From JAEUMG01 sp046349315 (GTDB taxonomy: Bacteria; Pseudomonadota; Alphaproteobacteria; Rhizobiales; Aestuariivirgaceae): DNA of 64,000 nucleotides. A program made the translations under genes and the position numbers. Shown here one piece after another: positions 1 to 8,733 of this stretch. How positions within the stretch are numbered: the first letter of the stretch is position 1; the number at the start of each line of letters is the position of its first letter. Below the pieces are notes generated by a model. The model searched no databases, had not been told where the DNA came from, and saw nothing but the letters and a program-made list of their open reading frames with translations. The stretch is from positions 25,572 to 89,571 of the forward strand of contig JAXMCQ010000024.1 of NCBI GenBank assembly GCA_046349315.1, read 5' to 3'.

Positions 1-66
1 CGTGAAACTGTAGCAGGACTACTTACTATTTCACGGCGAGCGCATGAACCATCAAGGATCGACGAC

Positions 67-789
67 ATGATCGATGTTTATTTCTGGCCCACGCCCAACG
101 GCAGGAAGATCACCATCCTCCTCGAGGAGCTGGGCATCGAATACAAGATCATCCCCATCAATATCGGACGCGGCGATCAATTCGAGAAAAGCTTTCTCAA
201 GCTCAATCCCAATCACCGTATGCCCGTCATCGTCGATCATGCGCCGAAGGGTGGTGGTGCGCCGATCAGCGTCTTCGAGTCCGGCGCGATCATGATGTAT
301 CTCGCCGAGAAAGAAGGACGCTTCTGGCCCCAGGATGTTCGCGGCAAGTATGAAGTGACGGAATGGATCATGTGGCAAATGGCCAATCAGGGTCCGAAGC
401 TTGGCGAATGCGGACATTTCCGCAGGCTCGAAGGCCGCGAGGGCGATCAGTCCTATGCGATCCGCCGTTTCACCGATGAAGCCAACCGGCTCTATGGCGT
501 GCTTAACAACCGGCTTTACGACCGGCCCTATCTGGCCGGCGATGAGTATACGATCGCCGACATGATCGCCTATCCGTGGACCGTCAATTGGCAAGGGCAG
601 GGCCAGGACATCAGCGAGTTCAAATATTTCAAGCGCTGGTTTGAAGAGATCGGCAAGCGTCCGGCGGTGATCCGCGGCATGGCGGTCGGCAAGGACCTGT
701 CATCGGATACAACGAAGCTTCCTGCGGAAGAACAGGCGCGCATCCGCAAGATGCTTTATAATCAGCGCGCAATTCCAGCGCCGGGTTAG
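67..789 (+). CDS. Glutathione S-transferase family protein (YfcG/YghU-like)
   Basis: A 240-residue cytosolic GST. The N-terminal thioredoxin-like half opens with a strand and the T-P-N-G-R-K motif (about residues 9-14) typical of YfcG/YghU-type (nu-class) enzymes. The glutathione-binding P-V-I and E-S-G-A-I-M motifs follow near residues 54-78, and the all-alpha C-terminal half carries Y-L-A-G-D-x-Y-T-I-A-D. YfcG-type members are mostly disulfide reductases using two glutathiones, so transferase activity is not assured. The start is supported by an AAGGA-like site about 8 nt upstream. A paralog with the same opening lies at 2870-3562, and a GFA-family gene and acyl-CoA synthetase lie between them on the other strand. 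The family is clear; the substrate is not. Confidence 0.9.
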   Translation: MIDVYFWPTPNGRKITILLEELGIEYKIIPINIGRGDQFEKSFLKLNPNHRMPVIVDHAPKGGGAPISVFESGAIMMYLAEKEGRFWPQDVRGKYEVTEWIMWQMANQGPKLGECGHFRRLEGREGDQSYAIRRFTDEANRLYGVLNNRLYDRPYLAGDEYTIADMIAYPWTVNWQGQGQDISEFKYFKRWFEEIGKRPAVIRGMAVGKDLSSDTTKLPAEEQARIRKMLYNQRAIPAPG

Positions 790-1217
790 GGCAGGTCCTC
801 GATTACCGGCGATCGTGCGTCGGCGATATGCCGAGGTAGGCCATCGCAGAGCTTGAGCCAGGCGATACGATCGGGCGCAAAGACATGGCGTTCGAGTTTG
901 ATCGCGCCGGGATCGTCGAGACTGCCGGCGGTCAGCTCATAATAGTTCGCGTAGCCTTCGTGCGTCGAAACGATCTGCGTGCCGCAGGTCGGGCAGAAGC
1001 CACGCCGGCCATGTTCGGATGATTTGTACCAAGCCGGCGTGCCCAACAGGAATTCGACAAGCAGCTTCTTGACGGTCAACCAGACGACCATCGGCGCGCC
1101 GCTCGCCTTACGGCAAATGCTGCAATGGCAGGCGCTCACGAGCCGCGGGGCACCGTTGATCCGGTAACGGATGGCGCCGCACAGGCAGCCGCCCTCGATT
1201 GGCCTAAACTCGGTCAT
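786..1217 (-). CDS. GFA-family zinc protein (glutathione-dependent formaldehyde-activating enzyme/CENP-V fold)
   Basis: A 143-residue protein of the GFA/CENP-V family. The zinc ligands are visible in order: C-L-C-G near residue 10, C-H-C-S-I-C near residue 31, and C-P-T-C-G in the second half. The family is named after Gfa, which joins formaldehyde to glutathione, but most members have no proven activity. The frame stays open upstream to 1328; I place the start at ATG 1217 because its ATGA overlaps the stop of the upstream acyl-CoA synthetase, indicating translational coupling. Its 3' end overlaps the convergent GST by 4 bp. Sitting between two GSTs suggests a glutathione-linked role, which is inference. 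Confidence 0.88.
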   Translation of the reverse strand: MTEFRPIEGGCLCGAIRYRINGAPRLVSACHCSICRKASGAPMVVWLTVKKLLVEFLLGTPAWYKSSEHGRRGFCPTCGTQIVSTHEGYANYYELTAGSLDDPGAIKLERHVFAPDRIAWLKLCDGLPRHIADARSPVIEDLP

Positions 1218-2797
1218 GAGGCAGCACCGCGATAGTAATCCTGGAAGCGCTTGCGCAATTCCACCTTCTGCACCTTGGCGGTTGCGGTCTTCGGCAAAGT
1301 GTCCGTGAAGATGATGGCCTTCGGGCATTTATGCGCCGCGAGCCGGTCGCGCAGTTTCAGTAGGATGTCTCGCTCGTCGAGCGCCTCACCATCCTTTTGC
1401 ACGGCAATCGCGGTCACGGCCTCGCCCCACCGCTCGTGCGGCAGACCGATGACCACGACCTCCTTGAGCCGCGGCTCGGCGTTGTAAAGCGCCTGCTCGA
1501 CTTCGACGGAGGCGACATTCTCGCCGCCGCTTTTGATCACGTCTTTGATGCGATCCTGAAACCACAAGAGCCCATCGGCATTGATGTAGCCTGCATCACC
1601 GGAATGGAACCAGCCGAAACGAAAAGCTTCCGCAGTGGCCGCCTCGTCGTGGAGGTAGCCGTTCAAAACCTGCGGTCCGCGATAGACGATCTCGCCGACC
1701 GCGCCCTGCGGTAGCAACAGGCCTTGCGGGTCCATGATACCAACCTCGACATTGGCCAAGGGTGTGCCCGCCGCGCCGGAATGAGTGAGTTGATGCTCAG
1801 GGCGGAACATCGTTGTCACCGGGCTCATCTCGGTCTGCCCGAACACGAGCGCGAAATCGCAATTGAAAGTCTCGATCAGGCGTTCGAGCTCGGGACGCGG
1901 CATGGGCGCCATACCATAGAGAGCGAGACGCAATTGCGAGACATTGCGGGGCGAACGCAATTGCAGATCGAGCAGGGCGCGGTACATGATCGGCAGCGCG
2001 ACCAATACGCTGATGTGCTCTGTCTCAAAAAGATCGAGCACCGCCTCCGCGTCAAAGCCTTGCCGAATGTGAATCGTGGCACCGGCGGCGATCGCCGGCG
2101 TGCAGAGCGTATTGAGCGGCGTCGTATGGAAAAGCGGTAGCATCGCCAAAACCTGGTCGCCGTAAGACAGCTTGGATTCGAGGGCCATAGAGAGGGCAGC
2201 GACGTAGATGGCGAGGTGGCTGCTCGCGACGCCCTTCGGAGCAGATGTCGTACCGCTGGTATAGAGATAAGAAACGGGGTCGCGGTCTTCGATCAAATGC
2301 TGCGGCTCATGTGCCGGGGTAACTGCAACCAGTTTCTCGAAAGAGAGATGTGCATCCTCGTCGCTCATGACGATCTGATGCTTCAGCTTCGGCAGTCTGT
2401 CGGCGATCGCCTCGATATGCGCGCGGAATTCGGGTTCGAGCACGATGGCTGCAACCCCCGAATGATTGAGCACATAAGTGAGTTCTTTCGGCCGCCACAG
2501 CAGGTTCACCGGCACGCAAACGACACCGATCTTGGCGCAGGCAAAGTAGGTTACGAGAAACTCAGCGCGATTGCGCGACATGATGGCAAGAGAATCGCCG
2601 TGCCTCAGCCCGAGACCCGTCAACGCGTTGGCAAAGCTATTCACCCAGTCATTGACGGACCGGTAGGTGAAGCGTCGATCGCGATCGACTATCGCCAGAC
2701 GGCTCGGTTGCTTTGAGGCACTACGGGTCAGAAGATCGCCGACATTGACGCGCCTGATGATATTTTCGGTCAATGGATCGATCATGCGATGCGGCAT
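1214..2797 (-). CDS. Acyl-CoA synthetase (AMP-forming, class I adenylating enzyme)
   Basis: A 527-residue ANL-superfamily ligase that activates a carboxylic acid through an acyl-adenylate and transfers it to CoA. The P-loop Y-T-S-G-T-T-S-A-P-K-G is near residue 165. The F-G-Q-T-E motif lies in the middle, and S-G-D-A-G-Y with D-R-I-K-D-V-I-K-S-G-G-E-N marks the hinge and C-terminal lid. The catalytic C-terminal lysine sits in K-T-A-T-A-K-V-Q-K. The length is normal. The frame is open far upstream, but homology begins near the ATGs at 2797 and 2785; neither has an ideal ribosome site. The stop overlaps the next start (GFA gene) in ATGA. The substrate cannot be told; neighbours point to an aliphatic or aromatic acid degraded together with glutathione chemistry. 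Confidence 0.9.
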   Translation of the reverse strand: MPHRMIDPLTENIIRRVNVGDLLTRSASKQPSRLAIVDRDRRFTYRSVNDWVNSFANALTGLGLRHGDSLAIMSRNRAEFLVTYFACAKIGVVCVPVNLLWRPKELTYVLNHSGVAAIVLEPEFRAHIEAIADRLPKLKHQIVMSDEDAHLSFEKLVAVTPAHEPQHLIEDRDPVSYLYTSGTTSAPKGVASSHLAIYVAALSMALESKLSYGDQVLAMLPLFHTTPLNTLCTPAIAAGATIHIRQGFDAEAVLDLFETEHISVLVALPIMYRALLDLQLRSPRNVSQLRLALYGMAPMPRPELERLIETFNCDFALVFGQTEMSPVTTMFRPEHQLTHSGAAGTPLANVEVGIMDPQGLLLPQGAVGEIVYRGPQVLNGYLHDEAATAEAFRFGWFHSGDAGYINADGLLWFQDRIKDVIKSGGENVASVEVEQALYNAEPRLKEVVVIGLPHERWGEAVTAIAVQKDGEALDERDILLKLRDRLAAHKCPKAIIFTDTLPKTATAKVQKVELRKRFQDYYRGAAS

Positions 2798-2869
2798 CTC
2801 CAAGCTTCTGTTTGACACAGGATCGAAGCCTTTGCCACAGTCGCACCCGAATGCATGAAGGCGCCGCAC

Positions 2870-3562
2870 ATGATCGAGCTTTATAGCTGGGGCACGCCCA
2901 ATGGGCACAAGGTCCATATCATGCTTGAGGAATGCGGCCTCGCCTATAAGCGGCATCCTGTCGACATCGGCGCCGGCGACCAATTCGATCCGGCCTTTCT
3001 CTCGATCAGTCCCGCCAATCGCATTCCCGCCATCATCGATCGCGACGGCCCAGATGGTGCACCGCTTGCGGTGTTCGAATCCGGCGCGATCCTTCTCTAT
3101 CTCGCCGAGAAGACGGGCAAGTTTCTGCCGAACCAAGGACCGGTGCGCTATGCGGCGCTGCAATGGCTGATGTTCCAGATGAGTTCGATCGGCCCGATCT
3201 TCGGCCAGACCTTCCATTATCGCAATGATGCGCCGGAGAAGATCGGCATGGTGATCGAGCGCTTCACCAACGAGGCGCGCCGGCTCTATCGCGTGTTGGA
3301 CAGCCGATTGGCGCAATCGCCCTATCTTGCCGGCGATGATTACACGATCGCCGATATCGCGACGTGGCCCTGGACGCATTCGATTGCGAAGCAGGGGCAT
3401 GACCCGGCGGACTACCCGCATGTCGTGCGCTGGTTCGAAGCAATCAAACAGCGACCAGCCGTCATGCGCGGCGTGCGCATGTTCAAGGATCTGGGACCGA
3501 CCGTCATGACGGCGCGCGCCAAGGAGGTTCTCTTCGGCGACGCCCAGTATGCGCGGCGATAA
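2870..3562 (+). CDS. Glutathione S-transferase family protein (second paralog)
   Basis: A 230-residue GST closely related to the one at 67-789. It shares the T-P-N-G-H-K opening, the I-P-A-I-I-D glutathione-backbone motif, the F-E-S-G-A-I-L-L-Y-L-A-E-K segment and Y-L-A-G-D-D-Y-T-I-A-D in the helical domain. An in-frame ATG exists at 2855, but 2870 is preferred because AAGG lies about 8 nt before it and the protein then starts like its paralog. It heads a plus-strand series with the PhyH gene 10 nt downstream. Two copies around an acyl-CoA synthetase suggest local duplication with possible division of labour; the substrate is unknown. Confidence 0.9.
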   Translation: MIELYSWGTPNGHKVHIMLEECGLAYKRHPVDIGAGDQFDPAFLSISPANRIPAIIDRDGPDGAPLAVFESGAILLYLAEKTGKFLPNQGPVRYAALQWLMFQMSSIGPIFGQTFHYRNDAPEKIGMVIERFTNEARRLYRVLDSRLAQSPYLAGDDYTIADIATWPWTHSIAKQGHDPADYPHVVRWFEAIKQRPAVMRGVRMFKDLGPTVMTARAKEVLFGDAQYARR

Positions 3563-3572
3563 GGAGTATTCG

Positions 3573-4397
3573 ATGACCACGTCGCTTTCCAGTGAAGCCG
3601 TCGCGAAATACCGCGACGAGGGCTATGTCGCGCCGATCCGTGTGTTGCCGGAGGTGCAGGCCGAAACCTATCGGCAGCGGCTGGAGCGCGCGACGGCCGT
3701 TGATCCCGAACGGGCGCAAGCGATCCTCAAACTCAAATCGCACATGGTCTTCGGTTGCCTCAACGAGCTTGTGCGCCATCCGGCCGTCCTCGATGCGGTG
3801 GAAGGCGTGCTCGGGCCTGACATTCTTGTCTGGACATCCAGCATGTTCAGCAAGAAGCCGATGTCGCCCGATTTCGTGTCCTGGCACCAAGATATCGCCT
3901 ATTGGGGCCTCGAACCGCCGGAGATCGTCACCGCCTGGGTGGCGCTCACCGACAGTTCGCCCGACAATGGCTGCATGCGCGTCGTGCCGGGTACGCACAA
4001 GCTCGATGTCGTCGCACATCGCGACACATTTGCTGCCAACAATATGTTGAGCCGCGGCCAGGAAGTCGCCGTCGAGGTCGATGAAGCGAAGGTCGTCGAT
4101 ATCGTGTTGAAGCCCGGCGAGATGTCATTGCACCACACCAAGATCGTGCATGGCTCGAACGCCAATCTCTCGGCGCGGCCGCGCCAGGGCTTTGCCATCC
4201 GCTATATCGCGCCGTCAGTGCGCCAGGCGAAAGGTGCCGAAGACAGCGTCATGCTGGTGCGGGGTAAGGATCGCTACAAGCACTTCCAGTATGATCCCGA
4301 GCCGCATACCGACTTCGATCGCGATGCGCTCGCCGCCTATGACGTGATCTGCGAGCGGATGCGGAAAATCCTGATGGTGGCGAAGCCCGCAATGTGA
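3573..4397 (+). CDS. Phytanoyl-CoA dioxygenase (PhyH) family Fe(II)/2-oxoglutarate oxygenase
   Basis: A 274-residue non-heme iron dioxygenase. The metal-binding H-x-D is seen in S-W-H-Q-D (about residue 105). The distal histidine is in the L-H-H-T-K-I-V-H-G-S stretch, and the arginine that would bind 2-oxoglutarate is in R-x-G-F-A-I-R. The start at 3573 has AAGGAG six bases upstream; an in-frame ATG at 3549 lies inside the preceding gene and lacks such a site. Members hydroxylate a broad range of substrates from acyl-CoAs to small metabolites. With an acyl-CoA synthetase and GSTs around it a catabolic role is likely, but the substrate is inference. Confidence 0.88.
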   Translation: MTTSLSSEAVAKYRDEGYVAPIRVLPEVQAETYRQRLERATAVDPERAQAILKLKSHMVFGCLNELVRHPAVLDAVEGVLGPDILVWTSSMFSKKPMSPDFVSWHQDIAYWGLEPPEIVTAWVALTDSSPDNGCMRVVPGTHKLDVVAHRDTFAANNMLSRGQEVAVEVDEAKVVDIVLKPGEMSLHHTKIVHGSNANLSARPRQGFAIRYIAPSVRQAKGAEDSVMLVRGKDRYKHFQYDPEPHTDFDRDALAAYDVICERMRKILMVAKPAM

Positions 4398-4463
4398 TGA
4401 GGCCGTTGCGCGGCTTGAGGCCTTGGCCTAAGCCAGCCGCGGCATCAGGAATGGAGAGATCGC

Positions 4464-5327
4464 ATGATCATCGTCACCGGCGGCAGCGGCAAGGTGGGGC
4501 GCGCCTGCGTCAAGGATTTGATGGAGCATGGCTACAAGGTCGCCTCGATCGACCTGGCGCGGCCTGCCGGATTGTCGAATCCGCCCAAGCCGACGGACGT
4601 GAACTTCACCCGCGCCGACATTACCGACTTCGGCGACGTCATGGCCGCCTTTTCAGGCATCAACGCGCGCGTCGAGGAGCCGGTCACCGGCATCGTGCAT
4701 TTGGGTGCCATCGCCTCGCCCGGCGAAGCGCCGGATCACGTGATCTTCGAGGTCAATACGGTTTCGACCTACAATGTCTTCGAGGCGGCGCGCCGCCTCG
4801 GCATCCGCAATGTCGTGTGGGCGTCGAGCGAGACCGTTTACGGCATTCCCTATGTCGGCGGCCCACAATATGTGCCGGTCGATGAAGAGATCGAACTGCC
4901 GCACTGGTCCTATTCCTTGTCGAAACTCATGGGCGAGAAGCTCGCCGAGCAGTTCGCGCGCTGGGACAAGGAGACGAAGATCATCGGCCTGCGCTTCTCG
5001 AACGTGCAGGAGCCGCATGACTACGCAAACTTTGCCGAATATGCGGAGGACGCCCGCTCGCGGCATTTCAACCTGTGGACCTATATCGATGCGCGCGATG
5101 CCGCCCAGGCGATCCGCTTGTCGCTCGAATCGAAACTCAAAGGCGCCCATGTCTTCGGCATCGCCAACACCAATTCGGTTATGACGCAGCACAACGACGC
5201 GCTGATGGACGAAGTGTTTCCCGGCACCAAGCGCAAGCGCCCGCTTGAGGCCAATGAGTCACTGATCTCAATCGAAAAAGCGCAGCGCGTGCTCGGCTAC
5301 AAGCCGCAGTATGATTGGAAGCCGTAG
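4464..5327 (+). CDS. NAD-dependent epimerase/dehydratase (extended SDR)
   Basis: A 287-residue extended short-chain dehydrogenase/reductase. The N-terminal NAD-binding loop is T-G-G-S-G-K-V-G (residues 5-12). An S-S-E-T-V-Y-G strand supplies the catalytic Ser/Thr, and Y-S-L-S-K is the catalytic Y-x-x-x-K. A GGAGAG-like ribosome site lies just before the ATG at 4464. Family members epimerise, dehydrate or oxidise sugars and related polyols or aldehydes. It follows the PhyH gene on the same strand after 66 bp and may share its transcript. The specific substrate cannot be read from the sequence. Confidence 0.88.
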   Translation: MIIVTGGSGKVGRACVKDLMEHGYKVASIDLARPAGLSNPPKPTDVNFTRADITDFGDVMAAFSGINARVEEPVTGIVHLGAIASPGEAPDHVIFEVNTVSTYNVFEAARRLGIRNVVWASSETVYGIPYVGGPQYVPVDEEIELPHWSYSLSKLMGEKLAEQFARWDKETKIIGLRFSNVQEPHDYANFAEYAEDARSRHFNLWTYIDARDAAQAIRLSLESKLKGAHVFGIANTNSVMTQHNDALMDEVFPGTKRKRPLEANESLISIEKAQRVLGYKPQYDWKP

Positions 5328-5335
5328 GGACGCGA

Positions 5336-5764
5336 CTAACCCGCTACCTGTGTCAGCCAGGCCCGCAGGCTCGAGGAGTCCATCGCACCTGCCTGCTGTG
5401 CGATGATGCCCCCGTTCTTGAAGACCATGAGCGTCGGGATGCTGCGGATCTGGTAGCGCGCCGCGAGCTCGGGCTCGGCTTCGGTATCGACTTTCAGGAA
5501 CCGGAACTGCGGCTCGAGTTCGCCTGCGACGCGCTCGAAATGCGGCGCCATCGCCTTGCAGGGCCCGCACCATTCCGCCCAGAAGTCGACCACCACGGGA
5601 ATGTCGCTCTTTTGAACCTGCGCATCGAAGCCTGCGAGCGACGCTGTCGCCGGGTGACCGTCGAACAAGGGCTTATGACAACGCCCGCATTTGCCCTGTG
5701 CCGCCGGCTTGTCGGCGGGAATGCGGTTCACGGCATTGCAATGGGGGCAAACAATATGGCTCAT
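5336..5764 (-). CDS. trxC: Thioredoxin 2 (TrxC type, zinc-containing)
   Basis: A 142-residue cytosolic thioredoxin of the TrxC class. Two N-terminal CxxC pairs (C-P-H-C near residue 6 and C-G-R-C near residue 26) form the zinc finger. The thioredoxin fold follows with active site W-C-G-P-C-K near residue 65 and the cis-proline in S-I-P-T-L. TrxC reduces protein disulfides and is part of oxidative stress defence in proteobacteria. It lies convergently against the epimerase gene, 8 bp apart, and 7 bp downstream of the cyclase gene on the same strand, so the two could be cotranscribed. Confidence 0.95.
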   Translation of the reverse strand: MSHIVCPHCNAVNRIPADKPAAQGKCGRCHKPLFDGHPATASLAGFDAQVQKSDIPVVVDFWAEWCGPCKAMAPHFERVAGELEPQFRFLKVDTEAEPELAARYQIRSIPTLMVFKNGGIIAQQAGAMDSSSLRAWLTQVAG

Positions 5765-5771
5765 GATGCTT

Positions 5772-7577
5772 TCATATGGGCTTCGGCTCGCCAGGGCTCA
5801 AGGGGCTCATCTCTCCGGCAAGCCGCCATACCGAGACTGTCTGCTTGCGCCCCTTGACGGTGCGGTCGCCGAGTGGCTCGAAAACGAAGCTGTTTCCGAC
5901 GGCATTCACGACGGCGCTGCTGACGAGGATCGTGACAGGCTCGTGATTGGCGACGGTTCCCGCGATCTCTTCGATGCGCGAACAGACATTCACCGTATCG
6001 CCGATCACCGTGTAGTTCATGCGGGTTCGCGCGCCGATATTGCCGACGATCAACGGCCCGGTGTGGATCGCGATCTTGAGGTGAAGGGCAGAGGCAGGCT
6101 CGTTGGTGATGCGTGCCTTCGTGGCATCGGCAATTGCAAGGGCCGCCCGGCAGGCGCGGGCGGCGTGATCAGGGATCGGTTCCGGCGCTCCCCAGAACGC
6201 CATCACCGCATCGCCGATATATTTGTCGAGCGTACCGAGTTCCGCCTCGATGCAGCCATTCACCATTTCGAAGTGATCGTTCAGCATCTCGGCGACTTTC
6301 GCCGGCGGCATGTGCTCGGATTGCGCGGTGAAGCCGACAATATCGGTGAACATGACGGTCACGTCCGCCTGGCGCGCCTGCGCAACGGGTTCGCCGCTCG
6401 AGCCGATCAACCGCTGCACGAGGTTGCGCGGCACATAGGTCTGCAGCCATCGCAGCCCCTGGACCATGTGGTTGAAGGAGCGCGCTTGATCGTCGATCTC
6501 CCGGATGATCGAGTGTGGCAAGGGCGCAATGGTATCGAGTTCGAGCCGTTCGATCTTTTCGGCGGCCGCGGAAACGGCGCGGACCGGGCGGGCTATCATG
6601 CGGGCAAGCAGCAGCGCAGCAATCACTGCGGCCGCAAGCGTGGCGAGACTGATTGCAATTGAGCCTGCGAGTCGTCTGATCTGCTGGCTCACGGCTTCGG
6701 CAGGAACGTGGACGCCGATGCGCCAGGGCACGTCGCCGAAACCGGGGCTGATCCGCGAGAGGATGAGATGATCGCTCTTGTCGACGTCGCCTTCGCGAAT
6801 GTCGTAGTCCTTTAGGCCCGGCACTTCGAGACGCGGCAATGAGGCGAAATTGGCAAGCACCGGATCGTTTATCTCGTCGACCTTGAGCAGGGGCTTCTCG
6901 GCCGAAAGCCGCGCCGAAATATCCCCATCCGCCAGTATCGGATGCGCCAGGACGTCGTTATCGCCGTAAAGGATGAACGGCGTCGTATCGCGATTGGCGA
7001 GCGCGCTCACATATTGCGACAGCGCCACCAGCGATACGCCGGCGCCGATGGCGCCGAGCTGGACGCCATCGCGCGAAAGATTGCCGGTAATGGTGATAAA
7101 GGTCTCGCCATCGCGATAATAGGGTTTTCCCCAGCGAATTTGCCGGACCCTCGCAATATCCTCCAGAAACTTCTCGAACTCGGGCGAGGCGGGCGTATCC
7201 TCGACATTGATCCGTCCCTTGGCTCCTCGCGTCACCCACAAACCGCTTCCGTCCGGCCGCCATACCACGACACCGCCAAGCTGCGGCGCGGGTGCCAATG
7301 CCCCGGAGAGAGTTTCAATCAAGCTTTCGCGGTCATTGATGTCGAGAGTGCCGTCGGAAACCCTGCGGCTTAGATCGGCGATAAGATCGCGGGCGGGCCT
7401 GACGTGCTCGAACACGCCGCGCTCCACGGCCGATATGGTCAGCCGCGCGCGCATATCGGTCAATTCGAGCGTATTTTTGATGCTCGCCGAGGCCGACACG
7501 AAGAGCACGGTGCCGACGGCGATTGCCGTCAAGCCGCCCAGCGCGATCATCAGGATGATGGTAATTCGAAAACGCAT
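5772..7577 (-). CDS. Membrane-anchored class III adenylate/guanylate cyclase with HAMP domain
   Basis: About 601 residues from ATG 7577; the frame stays open to a GTG at 7616. An N-terminal membrane helix (about residues 4-26) is followed by a periplasmic sensor region of roughly 270 residues that looks like a Cache-type domain. A second membrane helix, a HAMP linker (R-P-V-R-A-V-S-A-A-A-E-K-I) and a C-terminal class III cyclase domain complete it. The cyclase has the metal-binding aspartate in V-M-F-T-D-I-V-G-F and the second in K-Y-I-G-D-A-V-M-A-F-W-G. The architecture predicts cAMP (or cGMP) production in response to an extracytoplasmic ligand. Substrate choice is not evident. It lies just upstream of trxC. 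Confidence 0.88.
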   Translation of the reverse strand: MRFRITIILMIALGGLTAIAVGTVLFVSASASIKNTLELTDMRARLTISAVERGVFEHVRPARDLIADLSRRVSDGTLDINDRESLIETLSGALAPAPQLGGVVVWRPDGSGLWVTRGAKGRINVEDTPASPEFEKFLEDIARVRQIRWGKPYYRDGETFITITGNLSRDGVQLGAIGAGVSLVALSQYVSALANRDTTPFILYGDNDVLAHPILADGDISARLSAEKPLLKVDEINDPVLANFASLPRLEVPGLKDYDIREGDVDKSDHLILSRISPGFGDVPWRIGVHVPAEAVSQQIRRLAGSIAISLATLAAAVIAALLLARMIARPVRAVSAAAEKIERLELDTIAPLPHSIIREIDDQARSFNHMVQGLRWLQTYVPRNLVQRLIGSSGEPVAQARQADVTVMFTDIVGFTAQSEHMPPAKVAEMLNDHFEMVNGCIEAELGTLDKYIGDAVMAFWGAPEPIPDHAARACRAALAIADATKARITNEPASALHLKIAIHTGPLIVGNIGARTRMNYTVIGDTVNVCSRIEEIAGTVANHEPVTILVSSAVVNAVGNSFVFEPLGDRTVKGRKQTVSVWRLAGEMSPLSPGEPKPI

Positions 7578-7625
7578 GACTCTGGTCGACCAGCCTAGCG
7601 GCCAGCGGTGGGCCACTCAAGAGAA

Positions 7626-7666
7626 GGGGAGGGGTCGGCTCTCGATCGAACCGAAATCCCCTCCCC
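7626..7666. terminator. GC-rich inverted repeat, likely 3' end of the sugar ABC operon
   Basis: The arms GGGGAGGGGTCGG and CCGA-aat-CCCCTCCCC can pair with an 11-nt loop. The element lies 33 bp after the stop of the substrate-binding protein gene and before the cyclase start, so it could end the ABC operon transcript. No clear T-run follows on the minus strand, so Rho-independent termination is uncertain; it may be a member of a dispersed repeat family. Confidence 0.4.
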
Positions 7667-7699
7667 ATGCCAGGCAGAAACGGCCCTTGAACGGGTAAC

Positions 7700-8683
7700 C
7701 TATCTGATCCCAGCATCGATCAAATCGACGAGATCATTGATCGTCTGCGAGGTGACGGCCCCGGCGCCGGTATTGAGGTTGAGGCCGGGCATCTTGTATT
7801 TCGCGGTGAGCACGCATTGCAGGACTGGCATGAACCCTTGCAAGTAGAGCAATTGGTCGAGCGTTGCCGATACATAGCCGGACTTCAGTCCGTCGATGGT
7901 CGCGGGCGCCAAGTCGATGCCGCCGACGATGATTTCACCGGGCTTCTTGCCGGCCTTCTTGAGGATATCGGCGAGTTGGCCGGTAATGCCGCCATGCTGG
8001 GTGCCGATTGCCTTGAGGTTGGGATGCGCCTGGATGTAGGCGGTGAGCACGTTGGTGGCGAGCGATGTATCGCTGTTGACCTCTTGGCTAATCTCCAGGC
8101 GATCGACCTTCAACCCCGCGGCTTCGAGCGTGTCGGCAAGACCTTTCTCGGATTGCCCGCGCTCGGCCTGGCTGAACACACCATAGACCATCGCCTCGTC
8201 GCCTGACTTGAGGCCCTGGGCCAGCATGTATTCGGCCGTGAGTTTGCCACCGGCATAGAGGTCGACGCCGGCATAGCCCATTCCCTTGGTGCCAAATTCC
8301 GACTGGAGATCGGTCATCGGCGAATTGCCGACAGTCACGATGATGCCCTGGTCGACGGCACCTTTCACCAGATCATGGAACGCGGTGCTGCCGGGATGCC
8401 CCATGATCTCGATGCAGGTCGGTTTGGCCGCGACCGCTTCCTTGAATTGATTGATCATGGTTTCGGGCGCCCAGGCCGAGAACTGTTCCTTCAAGTCGAC
8501 GCCCAAGGCCGCCGCCGCCTGCGCCGCCCCCGTTTGCCTGGCGAGCGTCGCGCCGTCGCCGGCATTGCCGCCCATCTGCATGTACATGGTGAGGCCCGAA
8601 CCGATCTTGTCCTGGGCCGAAGCGGAGCCGGCAGCGAGCGCCATGATTGCGGCCCCGGCGAGAAGCACTCTAGTCATGTTCAT
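7700..8683 (-). CDS. Sugar ABC transporter periplasmic substrate-binding protein (RbsB/FrcB type)
   Basis: About 327 residues. A signal peptide with an alanine-rich core ends at an A-S-A cleavage site, followed by a type I periplasmic binding fold resembling RbsB/FrcB (Peripla_BP_4). Hinge and ligand-contact segments G-H-P-G-S-T-A-F-H and V-G-G-I-D-L-A-P are visible. ATGs lie at 8689, 8683 and 8677; 8683 has GGGAG about 8 nt upstream and is preferred. It is the last gene of the minus-strand operon regulator-ATPase-permease-SBP. The ligand is probably a monosaccharide or polyol; I cannot name it. Confidence 0.9.
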   Translation of the reverse strand: MNMTRVLLAGAAIMALAAGSASAQDKIGSGLTMYMQMGGNAGDGATLARQTGAAQAAAALGVDLKEQFSAWAPETMINQFKEAVAAKPTCIEIMGHPGSTAFHDLVKGAVDQGIIVTVGNSPMTDLQSEFGTKGMGYAGVDLYAGGKLTAEYMLAQGLKSGDEAMVYGVFSQAERGQSEKGLADTLEAAGLKVDRLEISQEVNSDTSLATNVLTAYIQAHPNLKAIGTQHGGITGQLADILKKAGKKPGEIIVGGIDLAPATIDGLKSGYVSATLDQLLYLQGFMPVLQCVLTAKYKMPGLNLNTGAGAVTSQTINDLVDLIDAGIR

Positions 8684-8733
8684 TTTCATCACTCCCATTT
8701 GGTTCACTTGCCGGGTTGCAGGTCCCGGCGCCT

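Noticed and set aside
52..594. A 180-codon minus-strand frame opposite the first GST
   Set aside because: Antisense to a well-supported GST; no ribosome site or family.
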